Part shown: positions 1 to 22,395 of the stretch, piece by piece | Layout: each line of letters begins with the position of its first letter | How positions within the stretch are numbered: position 1 is the first letter of the stretch | Assembly (NCBI GenBank): GCA_949752735.1 | Contig: OX457043.1 | Location: 45,449,753 to 45,513,752, forward strand | Direction: 5' to 3' | DNA from: Lumbricus terrestris | Taxonomy: Eukaryota > Annelida > Clitellata > Crassiclitellata > Lumbricidae | Length of the DNA: 64,000 bases | Notes under the pieces: model-generated | The model's input: the letters and a program-made list of their open reading frames with translations, nothing else | The model's database searches: none | Told to the model about the DNA's origin: nothing | Translations under genes and position numbers: made by a program

Positions 1-122
1 GAGGTCAAAGAACCAGAGAGGTCAAGCCGCCGAAGAGACTGTATGGTGCCATGGTGGTGATTGGTAATGGTACTGTTCATCATCAACACTGCCATGAGTA
101 GAATCAGAATAATCTAATCCAC

Positions 123-516
123 CAGGGCTGTACTCAGAACTTTTCAGGTCAGTACACGCTGCCGCCGGAAAAAATCGACTTTTTTGGGCCAAAATTTTCT
201 GACGACCTTTTTTTTAGTCGTCGGTCGAAATTTCTTGCACTTCCATCCGCCAAAATTTCTTACGACCTTCCTTTTTTTAGTCATCGAAGTCTTTGTCTTG
301 ATATATCACACGGAAAACCTTTAAAATGCTCTACTTCCATGATTTTTTCCCTTCGTAATTCGCGATTTTTGCCTGCGTGTACCCACTTGGTCTAACTGAG
401 GTGGGTATACGCTATACCCGCGTGTACCTTCGTTTTTTAGTTGAGTATACGCTGTCATTTTTTCCCAGAGGTGAGTATACACTGTTTACCCGCGCATACC
501 CTTGAGTACAGCCCTG
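123..516. mobile_element. hAT-like MITE, about 394 bp
   Basis: Terminal inverted repeats of 14 bp (CAGGGCTGTACTCA at the left, its complement at the right). The interior has runs of T and the word TTTTAGTC, shared with the MITEs near 23.8 and 34.3 kb. A matching 8-bp target duplication is not visible, so the flanks have decayed or the family differs. It lies in a Cav1 intron, downstream of the IS2-S3 exon. Confidence 0.6.
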
Positions 517-744
517 ATCAAATCTAATCTAATTTAACGTGAAGATTAATTTGTAAAGCGCAGTTCACAGCAGAGCTATTCAGAAGCGCTCTCAGCGTGA
601 CAGGACCATGATCCTGCTACGAATTGCAGAGGGAAGTTGAATCCACATTGAGGGATCCATAATAGCAAAAGCCCGATGCTGGGTTAATGAGGTTCATGAC
701 TGAGGTACAAATAGATTAAGGTGGTCAGCAAAATGAAGAAACTC

Positions 745-845
745 CGCCACTAGTAGTTCTCTGCCAGTGCCAGTGCCAGTCCCAAGCCTGGATAAAGGAG
801 GAGGGCGACACTAATCATCTCTGATATGGCAGTGTCGTTAAACAT
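745..845. repeat. Dispersed repeat, copy 1 of 3
   Basis: This stretch (CCGCCACT, then CAGTGCCAGTCCCAAGCCTGG, then GGAGGAGGGCGACACTAATCATC in shorter words) recurs diverged at 17940-18055 and inverted at 46085-46160. It is probably an internal piece of a retroelement. No coding potential was recognised. Confidence 0.55.
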
Positions 846-1003
846 GTAACAAGAGAGAGCAGAACAAAGACAGCGTGAAGATCGTGCAGAGAATCGCTTA
901 CACATCAAGTAACAGAGGTATTTAGATGCCGAAGAGTCCGGCCTTCATCTTACCATATACCATACCTAAAACGATAAAGAGGTAACAGGTCGACATCACT
1001 TAC

Positions 1004-11569
<10,566 letters not shown>

Positions 11570-11769
11570 CTGAAAAAGAAGAAATGGAGTTACGTCAGTG
11601 ACATCGTCGTCGTCGTCATCATTATTATTGTTATTTAATTGTTGTTATCGATGATTTTTTTAATTGCCTCCGGTAAAAAATCCTTGGGCTCTAAGAAACT
11701 AAAAACTGATGTGTTGTCAAGATTGGAGCACACCATTCTCCGACGTGTGTGGTGTACACTGTAAACGCG

Positions 11770-12090
11770 CCTAATTATCATTATTATTATTATTACCAAA
11801 TATCATTATTATAATATTATTACAATTATTTTTGTACTTTAGGCCTATTTCTATAACCTATTATTATTTTTTATTCTCACATTATGTATATTATTATTAT
11901 TATATTATATATTATTATTATATTATTATATATTATTATTATATTATATTATTATTATATTATATATTATTATATTATTATTGTACAACATTATTAATAT
12001 TGTTACTAATATTATTGCCATTATCATTATTATTATTATTATTATTATCATTTTTATTATTATTATTATTATTATTACTATTATAATCAA
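11770..12090. repeat. (ATT)n microsatellite, interrupted
   Basis: ATT triplets with AT interruptions, in the Cav1 upstream intron. Frames across it (Tyr- or Leu-rich) are artefacts. Confidence 0.9.
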
Positions 12091-12344
12091 AACAAATGAT
12101 TTATCTGTGCAACGTCACACACAAAAGAATCACTTTTAGGTGAGAGCATATGTGGGTGTGTGTGTGTGCTTTTATGCATGCATGTACAATTGTACATATA
12201 CCACATACTTATTACACAACTTTTATTGAACCTAGGCAACAGTAATGACATCGAAAAACAAGTACTGCAGAAAAAATACTAACCACAAGGGGTCAATAGG
12301 ACTACAACCCTAAGGAACCTGGCTGTAGTCCTTAGTATTCCTTC

Positions 12345-12605
12345 CGTACATGCATGTACGTACAGTCGTACATAATTATTATTTATAATATTATATGTGT
12401 GTACGTACTTACGCATGTATGTGTGTACGTACTTACGCATGTATGTAATCTAGGTATGCATGCTTGTTTGTTTGTACATGTAGGGATATGTATGTATGTA
12501 TGTGTGCGTATGCATGTATGTATGTATGCATATTGTATGTATTTATGTATGTATGCATGTATTTATTTATCTACGTATCTATGTATGTATCTATGACGTA
12601 TGTAT
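12345..12605. repeat. GTAT-rich degenerate microsatellite
   Basis: GTAT, GCAT and GTAC words, densest at 12485-12600. Confidence 0.8.
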
Positions 12606-12819
12606 TTCTTCTTCACACAGAACTCTAGGGTTGTGCAGAAAATTTTCTGAGAATCGCTGCTATAGGGAATCACGCTGAAGTTGTGGATATGAATGCACAC
12701 TGGTGCTCTCACACCAGACAGTTTATGTTACCAGCAACAACAGTCTCTACTTTCACAGAACCTTCAAAATGACACAATATAGTCCAAACACCTTAACTGC
12801 ACACTGCAGTAAAAACAGC

Positions 12820-12821
<2 letters not shown>

Positions 12822-12872
<51 letters not shown>
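12822..12872. repeat. (CA)n microsatellite
   Basis: About 25 perfect CA dinucleotides. Confidence 0.95.
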
Positions 12873-12874
<2 letters not shown>

Positions 12875-12993
12875 ACAACCAATACACGAGTAGGGTCTGC
12901 TATAATACAGGACACAACAGTTATTAATAGCCCGGACGCTTTGCCGTGCCAAAATAACGTCATCGTCCGTAAATAGCATCCCGTATATTGGTC

Positions 12994-13007
12994 GTATCCA
13001 TGGCAAC
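12994..13007. promoter_or_regulatory. Orphan RFX X-box-like site
   Basis: GTATCCATGGCAAC matches the ciliary X-box (GTNRCC, spacer, RGYAAC) with one mismatch in the left half. No ciliary gene was recognised beside it, so it may be fortuitous or may mark an unseen promoter. Confidence 0.3.
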
Positions 13008-13335
13008 GTCGGCGGGACAAGCCGTCGACTGTAATAAATGAAACGGAAATCTGTCGAGCAACAGGAAGCCAGTCACTGCCAGTGACGTGATTGGAAATGT
13101 AGGATATGCAGTCTCCAAAAAGACAAACATAAATTGCGACGAAAATTCCACCGCTGAAGACGATGGGGAGTTGAATAATTCAGGTATTGTCATTAGAAGA
13201 AGACGAAGACTGCTGCAACGCGCTTTAGCAGCATGTCTATCAGTACATATGCATGTATGTACATGTACGTATGTATTTATGTAATCCATGTATGCATGAT
13301 TGTTTGCTTGTGCATATTTTCTTACCAATAAACGA

Positions 13336-13337
<2 letters not shown>

Positions 13338-13392
<55 letters not shown>

Positions 13393-13422
13393 TAATAATA
13401 ATAATAATAATAATAATAAAGA
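13338..13422. repeat. (AAT)n microsatellite
   Basis: About 27 AAT triplets. Confidence 0.95.
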
Positions 13423-14087
13423 ATTAACCATCTGTAAAGCAAGTGCCGCAATGCCATTGCGTTCAGAGGTAGATTCAGAATGATCATGACACCAGGAGGT
13501 CTGATTTCTTATTTAATATTATTATTATTATTTATTGTCTATATTGCACTCGCTCTTTCTGAGCATTTTGATAAATCTTAGCTTCTCGAGCATTTCTTGA
13601 CATCAGTCTTTTGGTACCAGACAAGGGACACCAGGACCTATTTACCTGGTATAGCCAGACACCATTGCTGTCGCACATCCAAGAGCAAAACCAGACACTT
13701 TCTGCTCAGGTTTGACGCTAAGTAGCTTTTTTCCTGCAGCTGCAAACTACCCATTACATACGCCACATTACGCAGCCGATTACACACGCTCAAACATTCA
13801 GAAGAGTCTCTGTAGAACGCTTCAGGATGGAGCCATAGAAATAGCCACATGTACATCAACGGGGGGCTGATCGTTTGAATAGCCGTCCAATCGATCAATT
13901 GATCAACGAATCAATGCATCTTTTCAAATTGTAGAATCATCGAGTTACGTAACAGCCGTAAATCGTCTGAACATCCCATCAACAACTCCGCGTCTGTGAC
14001 TCCCGCTCCAATGAATATTCATGAACGTCATTGCATATTCATTAGCCTACTACCAATGCATGCTACTAGTTTTGTTAATGTTAATTA

Positions 14088-14090
14088 CTG

Positions 14091-14136
<46 letters not shown>

Positions 14137-14166
14137 TATTATTATTATTATTATCATTATTATTAT
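14088..14166. repeat. (ATT)n microsatellite
   Basis: About 25 ATT triplets with two interruptions. Confidence 0.95.
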
Positions 14167-14589
14167 CCACACATAATTCTTTCTATAAACTATATACATT
14201 ATAACTTTTTCTTTGACCATTTTCAATAGTCCATCCCAGACACACCAGCAATAATGTATTCAGAAAATAATAAGAGCTCAAACATTTAAAGTGTGTAAGA
14301 AAAGCACGATGCAAATCTGACAATGTTCAACATTATTGTGTGAGAATCACCTCTGGATAAATCGTAATCTTGTGGATAACCAACAGTCTGTAATATTATC
14401 TTCATGCATGAAGTGCAGTACAGATGCAACACTACTATGGGAGACTTTAAAAAATTTACATGTACTGCATAGAGCTGTAAGTGTACTCTAAAGAGTTCAG
14501 CTCACTTTTGGCAGGGCTGACAGTTTCCATTCATAAAGCAGAAACGGTTTACAATGGGCAGCAACTAAATGCAACAAAACTGGTTCGCT

Positions 14590-14940
14590 AAACTTGCAGC
14601 ATTTGCTAAATAAAGACTTACCTGTAATTGACCTATAAAACTTCACACGCATTTCATGCAGATTAATCTTAAATGACTTAGTTGCAACCAGAAAACAGCC
14701 CCAATATTTTAACTTGTCAACAAAACTGATCTCTACTCCATTGACCTTAATGCTTTTACATGTGTTACGAAACCGTGATCCAGTCTTTATAACTTGAGAT
14801 TTGGCTATATTAAGCTTCTTATCGATACCTTCTAACTCGACAGAGAAATATCAACCATGACTTGGAGGTCACACAGCGATGCTGAAGTTAAAACGAGATC
14901 ATCTGCGTATCCGGTACATGACACATCCCAAGTAAGTATC
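14590..14940 (-). pseudogene. Decayed LINE reverse transcriptase fragment
   Basis: Read on the minus strand from about 14935, one frame gives GYADDLVLTSASL, the RT catalytic Y-A-D-D motif with its usual hydrophobic flank. It then continues with KLNIAKSQVI and KVNGVEISFVDKLKYWG, which match the order of RT domains in non-LTR elements. A frame break lies between the two parts. No ends or tail are visible. It is a dead fragment of a second LINE lineage, distinct from the one at 5-6 kb. Confidence 0.7.
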
Positions 14941-15013
14941 ACCAATTCTACACCTATGACTAGATCTACTTAGCTTTTCAATATTATTATTGTTGCTATT
15001 ATTATTTAATTTT

Positions 15014-15110
15014 TTATATAACGTAAACTACTCAGAAGCGCTCCCAGTCCAACCATGGCTAAATAAGGCAGTTTTTAAGTTCGAAAGGAACATCTAGTGG
15101 TGTGACCTAC
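15014..15110 (-). mobile_element. LINE 3'-end fragment (AGCGCT-tail family)
   Basis: The reverse complement carries GGGAGCGCTTCTGAGTAGTT, matching the 3' end of the LINE at 5.9-6.0 kb. Confidence 0.6.
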
Positions 15111-15294
15111 TTCTATAGTACCAGCACATTTGACACATAAACATAGGCATTCTTCAGGTTAACATGCATCTAGGTCAGTTCAGCTAATGCGGGTCAGGTC
15201 ATTTTGACCTGGCTTATCCAATGTAGTAATGACTTTGACTATGGTTTCACATAAAGCAACTAAAGACTGATTCCGGAAGTTACTACATTAATTG

Positions 15295-15740
15295 CATTGC
15301 ATATTCACGAATGCTAATGCATATTCATTCAAATGCTTATTAATATTTAAATGCAATGTTTTATAACTGCATATTCAATTGTTCATGAATGCTAATGCAT
15401 ATTTATGAATGCTAGTTACTTTATAAAACTCTGTGCTATTCAAGATTATTGGCTATTATCTATTCATAAATTTCACTATACATTCATATTCATGACCTAG
15501 GCTAGCAGACCTGCATGCTGACTGGTTGAAGAATGCATAAAAGATAATGCATATTCATATATTAATGCATATTTGTGTATGCCAGTGCACGCGTGTGACC
15601 GCATATAATTATTATACTACGTGCGTGTGACTTTAACCCGGTAATGAATATTAATGAGTAGCTACAATACATATTCATGATTATCAGGTTATTATTTAAA
15701 GTTGTCTCAGCATATTCATGACTTTCGCTGCATATTCAAG
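15295..15740. repeat. Cluster of degenerate TGCATATTCATGA words
   Basis: About ten copies of GCATATTCAT-like words in 450 bp, spaced irregularly. They may be a decayed tandem repeat or clustered homeodomain/POU-type binding sites. The word resembles octamer-class sites, which is inference only. Confidence 0.5.
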
Positions 15741-16030
15741 ACCGTGCATAATAATATCTGTCAGCCGCCGCGGGCCATTGAAGGCTACACCTGGCCAATT
15801 TGAAACACGTGTCAATAAAATCCCTGATGTCTCCCCACCTGAACGCAAGCAATAAATTCTGTCGGTGAAGTCTTAATACGACCTTATTCCCGCCAAATAA
15901 TCGATGACGCCAATCATTTGGGTCAGAATTGTAAGTTCATGCATAGAATTCTGTCAAGCAGTGAATTATAGTGCCCAATATTAATTTTTGTCACCACTAT
16001 GCGACCACTGTGCTGTGTAATGTGCTATCT

Positions 16031-16421
16031 GATTAGAATAAAATTGCGTAAACAAGGATTTTAATTTTAAACTGTAGTAAACGATGTTACAAAGTCCACT
16101 TAATTATATTTTCCAGTTTTTTCCTCGTTTTTTTATTTTACTTTTAGAAAGCCGACGTTTTATTCTTAACGTGTTTGTCTCACGAGCTAAGACCACTATA
16201 ATGCTCAAACTCTGAATAAAATATAAAATTGAGTAAACAAGAATTTTAATTTTAAACTGTATAGTTCAAGTTCATGACGTTACAAAATCTATATATTTGT
16301 CTCTTTTCGCTATTTCTCTTGCTTTTCCGAGATTTTTTATTTTTTGGAAAAACACGATTTTTTATTCGTTTTTCATTGCAACACGTTTGTCTTACTTCTC
16401 TGGCCCACGAGCTATAGGACC
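16031..16421. repeat. Diverged tandem duplication, about 190-bp unit
   Basis: Segments 16031-16197 and 16214-16421 share AATAAAAT, GTAAACAAG, ATTTTAATTTTAAACTGTA, CGTTACAAA and CACGAGCTA in the same order. Confidence 0.7.
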
Positions 16422-16534
16422 ACAATTGCTCAAGCTCGATCATTTACCACCATTAGACCATAATTTTATTTATAAAATTCTCTTTCCCCTCTGCTCTACA
16501 TGGGACTCTTAATTCTTTCTGGATCCCTATCTAC

Positions 16535-16742
16535 ATATATCTCTCCCTCCCTCCGTCCCTCCCTCCCTCCCTCTCTCTCTCCCTCTCTTTCTCCATCCCC
16601 TCTCCCTCCCCTCTCCCTCCCTCTACCTCCCCTCTCCCTCTCTCTCTCCCTATCTCTCTCCCTCTCTTTATCCCTCCGCTCTGCCTCCCCTCTCCCTCCC
16701 CTATCTCCCTCTCTCCTCCTCTCTCTCTCTCTCTCTCTCCTT
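16535..16742. repeat. Polypyrimidine CCCTCT-rich tract
   Basis: About 200 bp of almost pure pyrimidine on the plus strand, made of CCCTCT, CTCTCT and CCCTCC words. The Arg/Glu and Ser/Leu/Pro frames are artefacts. Confidence 0.9.
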
Positions 16743-17089
16743 AAAACCTTTTTTCTGTGAGGTTCTCGCACAGGAAGTGCTACTGAATGGCGATGGTCGT
16801 GAGTGGTGCCATAGAAATCAATTATCAACTACATTACATTATATAATGTGAAAATATGACCACTCACTCTGCAGCATGTTATCATAAAGCCATTGTTACT
16901 GTTGTTTATCTGTTTATTTAATTAACGTTAATAATTATCATTTCTATTAAGGTTATGTACATAAATCATCATCATCAGTCTCATCACTACAATTGAAGAT
17001 AGTCATCATCAATATCAATCCAACGGTCTCCAATTTATCAACTTTTTTTATGAATAAGTATTATTTAACATCCAAATGTATCAAATAGC

Positions 17090-17110
17090 CATAACCTTAA
17101 CCCTAACCCT
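17090..17110. repeat. Short interstitial telomere-like run
   Basis: Two to three CCCTAA units (AACCCTAACCCTAAC), the reverse of the animal telomere repeat. Too short to mean a telomere. Confidence 0.5.
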
Positions 17111-17124
17111 AACGGCCTAACTTA

Positions 17125-17645
17125 TAGGCTTCTATAGAGCCTGGTCATCTCAAGGTTTCAAGTAACTGCATGCCCATGCCTAGATTTCCTGAGATTGACC
17201 CTTCATATATTTCTATAGGGAGGGTCTATCAAATAACTGGCCTTTCCTATAGGGTTCCAATGTCTGCCCTGGTCTAAATTTCGAAGCCATGAATTCTATT
17301 CTATGGCCTGGCCTTTTAAGTACCTGACGGTTCTGACCTGGCCTACAGCTATGGGGCCTGGCCTTGCCTAGCTTTCCAACTGGTGTCTGGCATTCCAAAA
17401 TGCCTGGCCTGTCCTAGATTTCTAGAGCTTGGCCTGGCCTAGATTTCTAAGGTCTGGCAAAGCCCTTCAATTAAGTACCTGGCCTGACCTGGCCTGGCCT
17501 AGCCTGAATATCCAAATCCTGGTCTACATTTCAGTTGCCTAGCCATTCGAGTATCTGACCTGACATAGAATCGGCAGAGTCTGGCCTTTCATTTATCTGA
17601 CCTGGCTTTCTATAGGGCCTGGCCTTTCAAATAGGCCTACTTGGC
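17125..17645. repeat. Degenerate minisatellite (GGCCTGGCCT-rich)
   Basis: Imperfect units with GCCTGGCCTTTCAAGTACCT and CCTAGATTTCTA words spaced roughly 30-60 bp. No gene is seen. Confidence 0.75.
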
Positions 17646-17706
17646 CTGGTCATTTTCATTGTCAAGTCCTAGCGTTCACATAGAGCCGACTCTTTATTGA
17701 GGTGCG

Positions 17707-17936
17707 CAAGGCCGTAGCTAGGGGGGTGTTTTGGGTGTTTGAACCCCCGAAATGTAAAAAGTAATAAATAATAGAACACCATGAAAACACACACGCACGC
17801 CCCCCCCAATGGAAAAATGCGAAAAAATAAAATGAATTGATTGATCTCGATCAGATGACTAAAAAGTCATCAGTTTTTTCGGACGAGAAACTGAAGAAAC
17901 ACCCCACCCCCAAATAAAATTCTGGCTACGGCCTTG
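17707..17936. mobile_element. hAT-like MITE (CAAGGCCGTAGC family), 230 bp
   Basis: Inverted ends CAAGGCCGTAGCTAG and CTGGCTACGGCCTTG. Flanks GAGGTGCG and GAGGTGTG are an 8-bp duplication with one mismatch. The same termini bound the larger element at 27401-28196. Confidence 0.8.
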
Positions 17937-17939
17937 GAG

Positions 17940-18055
17940 GTGTGTGATGCGACTGCCATGAAGAATAGACTCCGCCACTGTCTGCATTCCGACAGTGCCA
18001 GTCCCGAGCCTGGTCAAATGAGGAGGGCAACCCTAATGATCTTTGTTATCACACG
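17940..18055. repeat. Dispersed repeat, copy 2 of 3
   Basis: Matches 745-845 (CTCCGCCACT, CAGTGCCAGTCCCGAGCCTGG in two parts, GAGGAGGGCAAC, CTAATGATCT). It abuts the MITE at 17707-17936. Confidence 0.55.
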
Positions 18056-18071
18056 GTTTCACTAAACTGAA

Positions 18072-18150
18072 ACACTATTGTTATTATTATTATTATTATT
18101 ATTATTAAATAAATAAATTTAATATATAGCCTATATCCACTATATATCCA

Positions 18151-18210
<60 letters not shown>
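18072..18210. repeat. (ATT)n and (AT)n microsatellites
   Basis: Short ATT run at 18072-18105 and about 28 AT dinucleotides at 18153-18208. Confidence 0.9.
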
Positions 18211-18213
<3 letters not shown>

Positions 18214-18899
18214 ATAACCCATAGTAGTTGTCAATACGGCAGCTGCATAAATATCAGCCAAAAGTCCAATAGATCCCGAACCAGAGGAATTAGTGAAGAT
18301 TATTGTTGATCTATAAGGTCGTATGAAATACATATTGGACTGTACCTTACGTTACCCACATTTTCGTGTGTTTGAACTGCAGAAATTGGCATATATAACT
18401 TCTCACATTTTATCACAGTTATTTTAAGTCATCACACGTCACGTTTTATCCGCTTGATTTGCAACACAATATCCTGCACACTAAAATTGCACTTTCAATT
18501 GATTATTCAAAATTTATGGCTTTCTTCATTGCTTGTGTATGTAGCCTATCAATAATGTCTACTCTACAGTATGAGTGTATGATACATAATTCACTTATGC
18601 ATATAGTGTTATACACGTTCTCTGCAGAGGCTTTCTAAACTCAGATGGGTGGAAGTCATAGGCGGCGAACACAACCCCCTGCATGGATACGCCCAATGCC
18701 GAATCGTGCAAGCCATGGATGGCCTACAAATCTCTCATACACCTATAGTCAAGAGCTGTATCATCTGTACGCACGCTGCTACTCGATTATAACTATCCAG
18801 GTCATGAGGACCGAAAAGTCTTGTAAATCTTTCACCAACTGAGAGCTGCAGTCTAAGCCATTGGTCTGACGATAACTTATTTCAAAACATTACCTTCGT

Positions 18900-19400
18900 A
18901 TCGGTGGTCCATTTCTGTCATGGTACTTAGTAATCCGAGTAGCACGGTACGCGTTTACAGTACTACGCTGTCGGCAGCCATCACGGTTCGGTTAATAACT
19001 CTCGTAGGCCTTTGCATCTCCTCGTCACACTCTGCAGCCGCAGCATCCGAGCGCGCTCTCTCGATCAACGGACCACCTGTCGTCATCGACGAGGTAAACG
19101 ACAACGACCAGGAAAATTTAGAGTCACGTGACGTCATTTGGGTCACACGTGCTGCAACGTCGAAAGCATCGATGGTCGAGACTCGAGAGACTATTATTTT
19201 TTATTCGCGATTTCTTTTAAATCCCTGTAATTGGCCTTCGATTTTTTTTTAAACTGTCGGCGATATCTTTGATGAAAAAGTGAAAACACTTTTAATTAAC
19301 GGGCAACAAAAATTAATAAATCACTCGCACAATGTTTCGAATTCTGTGCTCGTTGCCATGGGCTTGGCATTAAAAACGCTAATCGTTTATGGTAAGTTAA
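18900..19400. other. CpG-containing region with CRE/E-box palindrome, no gene recognised
   Basis: Contains the palindrome GTCACGTGAC (19123-19132) overlapping a perfect CRE, TGACGTCA (19129-19136). Short open frames exist on both strands, including a 63-codon minus-strand frame starting near 19146. None matches a known family or fits the splice phase of the Cav1 N-terminal exon. It could be a promoter. Confidence 0.3.
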
Positions 19401-19789
19401 GTGAGTAAGTAGATATTTTCCTTTTAACTCTACTTGCAAACTAAACGCGCTATGTGATATAAAACATCTTTATAATACATTGAAGCAATAATTGGCAGCC
19501 TATAATTATTGTGCTTCCCGGCTATTTCTCCAGCTGCGCTGGTCAACTACGCGCTGTGCTAATTAAGCCTAAATTTGATTTAAAACCGGATGTTTTCGCA
19601 CATCCTCTGTCACAAGATTGGAGAAAACAGCATTTATTACCCACGGCCTCCGAGATCCGATCAAGAATATCCCCGATCCTTCCAATCATCTAGCTATCCA
19701 CGATCTCTTCGTCTCTCGCTTCACTTCCGGTGCATATTCTTGGCATTCTTGCCTTTGATCCCCATTTATTGTGATGGGGAGGGGTTAGT

Positions 19790-19866
19790 GTAGCGGCTAC
19801 TGTAGCCTAATGGATAACACTCTGGCTTGAAGTGCTTACCGAACGCGGTTCGAATCCCGTATGGCC
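19790..19866 (+). repeat. tRNA-like SINE head
   Basis: An A-box-like TAGCCTAATGG (19803-19813) and perfect B box GGTTCGAATCC (19847-19857) are spaced as in a tRNA. The acceptor and T stems do not pair well, so this is a tRNA-derived repeat rather than a functional tRNA. Related pieces lie at 21111-21178 and 26201-26264. Confidence 0.45.
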
Positions 19867-20439
19867 TCTGGTTTAGCTCTTTCTTTCGTTCCCTAGGTGG
19901 CAGTTAAGGCACATAGAGCTTGCACCATGCATGGTTGCAGCGAAAACCGAAAACAGCAGCTGGCTACGGAAACTTAATATTTTGCCAATTTTGGGAAAGA
20001 CTGGTCGAAATTCCACTGCTTCCCTAACTCCCCGCACAATTCGTAACCGGAAGTCGGGCAGAGTGAAAATTGCCGGGGGTTGGAGGTTTCAACTCCCCAG
20101 TTTTTCACAGAGCAACATAGTCTGCTTTTCACACCCAATTCCATGCGGAGTCCAACCCCCAGCAATTTTCCACAATTCTCGCACTGCAGTCGGACGTGTA
20201 TATGATAAACAATACAGGCTACACTAGTTTGCCGACATAAACTATAAACAATATACACTGTAGCTTACCGACATAAACTATATGCACTTGTTTACCGACA
20301 TAAGCTCCGACCGTCACACTTCAAGACAGGCTACAGCATAAAGCCATAAACCAATCGGTTTATCTTCTCACAAGACAAGTCTTAATCGGACACTCGATGT
20401 TTATTCTAAACACCCATTCAACACAGCGAGTCTCGACGG

Positions 20440-20620
20440 TTCGTAAACAGTCGATCGTGCATGCACTCCTGCGTTGGCGCGAACACCGCTCGCAAGATGG
20501 CGCCGTTATTTAGAAACGCAGACTACCGATAGAGGTCGTTTCTGCGTTAATGACGCCAGATGGTGCACTAATTAGTAGGTATGAACGTGTCGGATTTACG
20601 GGCCGTCGATTTATTAGTAG
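20440..20620. other. Unassigned stretch with AAGATGGCGCCG motif
   Basis: Contains AAGATGGCGCCG (about 20491-20502), similar to a YY1-type initiator site, among CpG-containing sequence. No coding exon was recognised. A promoter is possible but unproven. Confidence 0.2.
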
Positions 20621-21110
20621 ATCTATGCACGCTTATACGCAAACGCACATTCTTTGTGGCATGCTTATTGGTTTAGGGAAAGTCACGTGTAATGCACATT
20701 AAACTCCAATGTATATTCGTTTAATTCAATAAACAACAGACAGAACGTTGTAGGTTTACATTAGCAAAATTAACAGTATGGCTGCTTAAAGCTTATGGTC
20801 AAAATAGTTAGTAGGGCCTACATGTTTTTGAATAACATTCTCGCGATAAAGTTTAACGAGTCTTTATTGGGGAGGATAAAACTGTGAGCCCTTTCTCTAA
20901 AGTTATATAGGCCTAATGAATCACGTTGTAGTGGAAAGAGGTTACGGAGGATATGAAGTTCATTTCCCTGAACAGCTTTGAAAAGCACTTTATCAGCTTC
21001 TTGCGCTAAAGTTTCTGCTGTAAGTGTATCAGGATGTAAGTAGCCGGCTCGTCTAAGTTTGAACAGTATATACTGTGCCTCATTAGGCTGTCAAAACTTA
21101 GATCTAGGTA

Positions 21111-21178
21111 GTAGGGTGTTTAGGGTAATGGTAAACACTGTCATGAAGAGCGCATGGGTGCGGGATCGCTTCCCGCTA
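21111..21178 (+). repeat. tRNA-like SINE head
   Basis: AGGGTAATGGTAAACACT followed by GGGATCGCTTCCCGC mirrors A- and B-box spacing. A close copy occurs at 26201-26264. Confidence 0.4.
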
Positions 21179-21238
21179 AAACTTTCTTGCAACACAAGGA
21201 ATTAATTTTTTCGCCATTTTGGATTTTTCCATCATTGT

Positions 21239-21416
21239 CAGGGCTTAAAGTGTGCCAGGACGGTCATGGACGGCGTCCATGCACTTATTTTAAAATCTGC
21301 ACACCGTCCTGCCACTTATTGGCCAGCACAGACTGGAAAGACAAGGGGCGTCCAGGCACTTCTTTTGGAAAAGTAAGGGGCGTCCAGGCACTTATTTTCC
21401 CACACTTTAAGCACTG
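21239..21416. mobile_element. hAT-like MITE (TTAAAGT-terminated family), copy 2
   Basis: Inverted ends CAGGGCTTAAAGTGTG and CACACTTTAAGCACTG. Perfect 8-bp duplication ATCATTGT on both sides (21231-21238, 21417-21424). Body shared with 10723-10920. Confidence 0.88.
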
Positions 21417-22047
21417 ATCATTGTGTACCTCAAATGCAAACTAATCGCATAATTTTCCACTCAGAATTTTCACATCAACATTGTTCGCCATGTTGTCTGC
21501 TCCAGAAGTGGCCGCTCTAGGCCAAGAATATACCAGTAGATTTTTGCTCAGTGTACGTAATGGAATAAGTTTATGTTCATGTAGGCCTATATGTATGATA
21601 TAACATGCATAATATTGTTTACGTTCTTATCATTGCATAAATCATACGAAAGATAGGCTACATTTTTTCGTAGAGCCTAAAATGGCGGATCTAATGTTTA
21701 TCCCCGTCTTCTCTTGCTCTCCTGGAAAGGGAAGCAACTCGAGAGCTGATGATTATAATACAAAGAGGAATCCCTGAAAATAGGCTGATGCAGGTGAAAC
21801 AAGTCAAAATAATGACGAATTGGAAGGGTTCATTAATTGCACGAAAGATATACTGCTGTTCTAAGGACGCTATATATATTATCTGTCTCAGTATGATTTC
21901 CTCTAGTGCCTGACACTCATGAATGCAGGTGTGTTCAGATCATGTTACACATATTAGTTATCACACGTTAAGCTATTTCCGTAACATCCAGCCCTGCCAT
22001 GGGCGTATACAAACGCACATACATACACACACCTATACGCACATACT

Positions 22048-22395
22048 TGAGGCTTTTGAAATGTGGTTGTGGAGAAGAATGGCCAAGATTAGTTGGATGC
22101 ACTACAAAACCAATGAAGAGTTGCTGCAACTGGTGCAAGAAGAAAGTTCGCTGATTGAGACAATACGGAAGAGGCAGATGAACTCTTTGGGGCACATGTT
22201 GAGGGAAGACTCGCTCTTGAGGACTGTTCTCGAGGGGAGAATGGAGGGAAAGAATCCACCAGGAAGACCTAGAAAGATTTTGTTGGACTGCGTGGTTGAT
22301 GGACAGAGAAAAAAGACGATGGTAATAAGAAATCGACGAAAAAGCACAGAATAGACAAGAATGGTGTCGTTGGAATCTTGGACCTGCCTAAGGGC
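22048..22395 (+). pseudogene. LINE ORF2 C-terminal fragment
   Basis: The frame beginning FEMWLWRRMAKISWMHYKTN and continuing RQMNSLGHMLREDSLLRTVL and NPPGRPRK is the well-known C-terminal tail of RTE/Jockey-type endonuclease-reverse transcriptases. There this tail follows the RT domain. The piece is 5'-truncated and ends in a purine run (AAGAAGAAG). The catalytic domains are absent. Confidence 0.8.

Noticed and set aside
16496..16828. Arg/Glu-rich 110-codon minus frame
   Set aside because: Translation of a polypyrimidine tract.
17090..17110. Telomere end
   Set aside because: Only two to three TTAGGG-type units; an interstitial chance run.
18920..19252. Cav1 first exon on the minus strand near 19.0 kb
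   Set aside because: The frame from ATG near 19146 ends at a weak donor in a phase that does not join the 11569 exon in the Cav1 frame.
19790..19866. Functional tRNA gene
   Set aside because: A and B boxes are present but acceptor and T stems mispair and related degenerate copies exist, so a tRNA-derived repeat is more likely.
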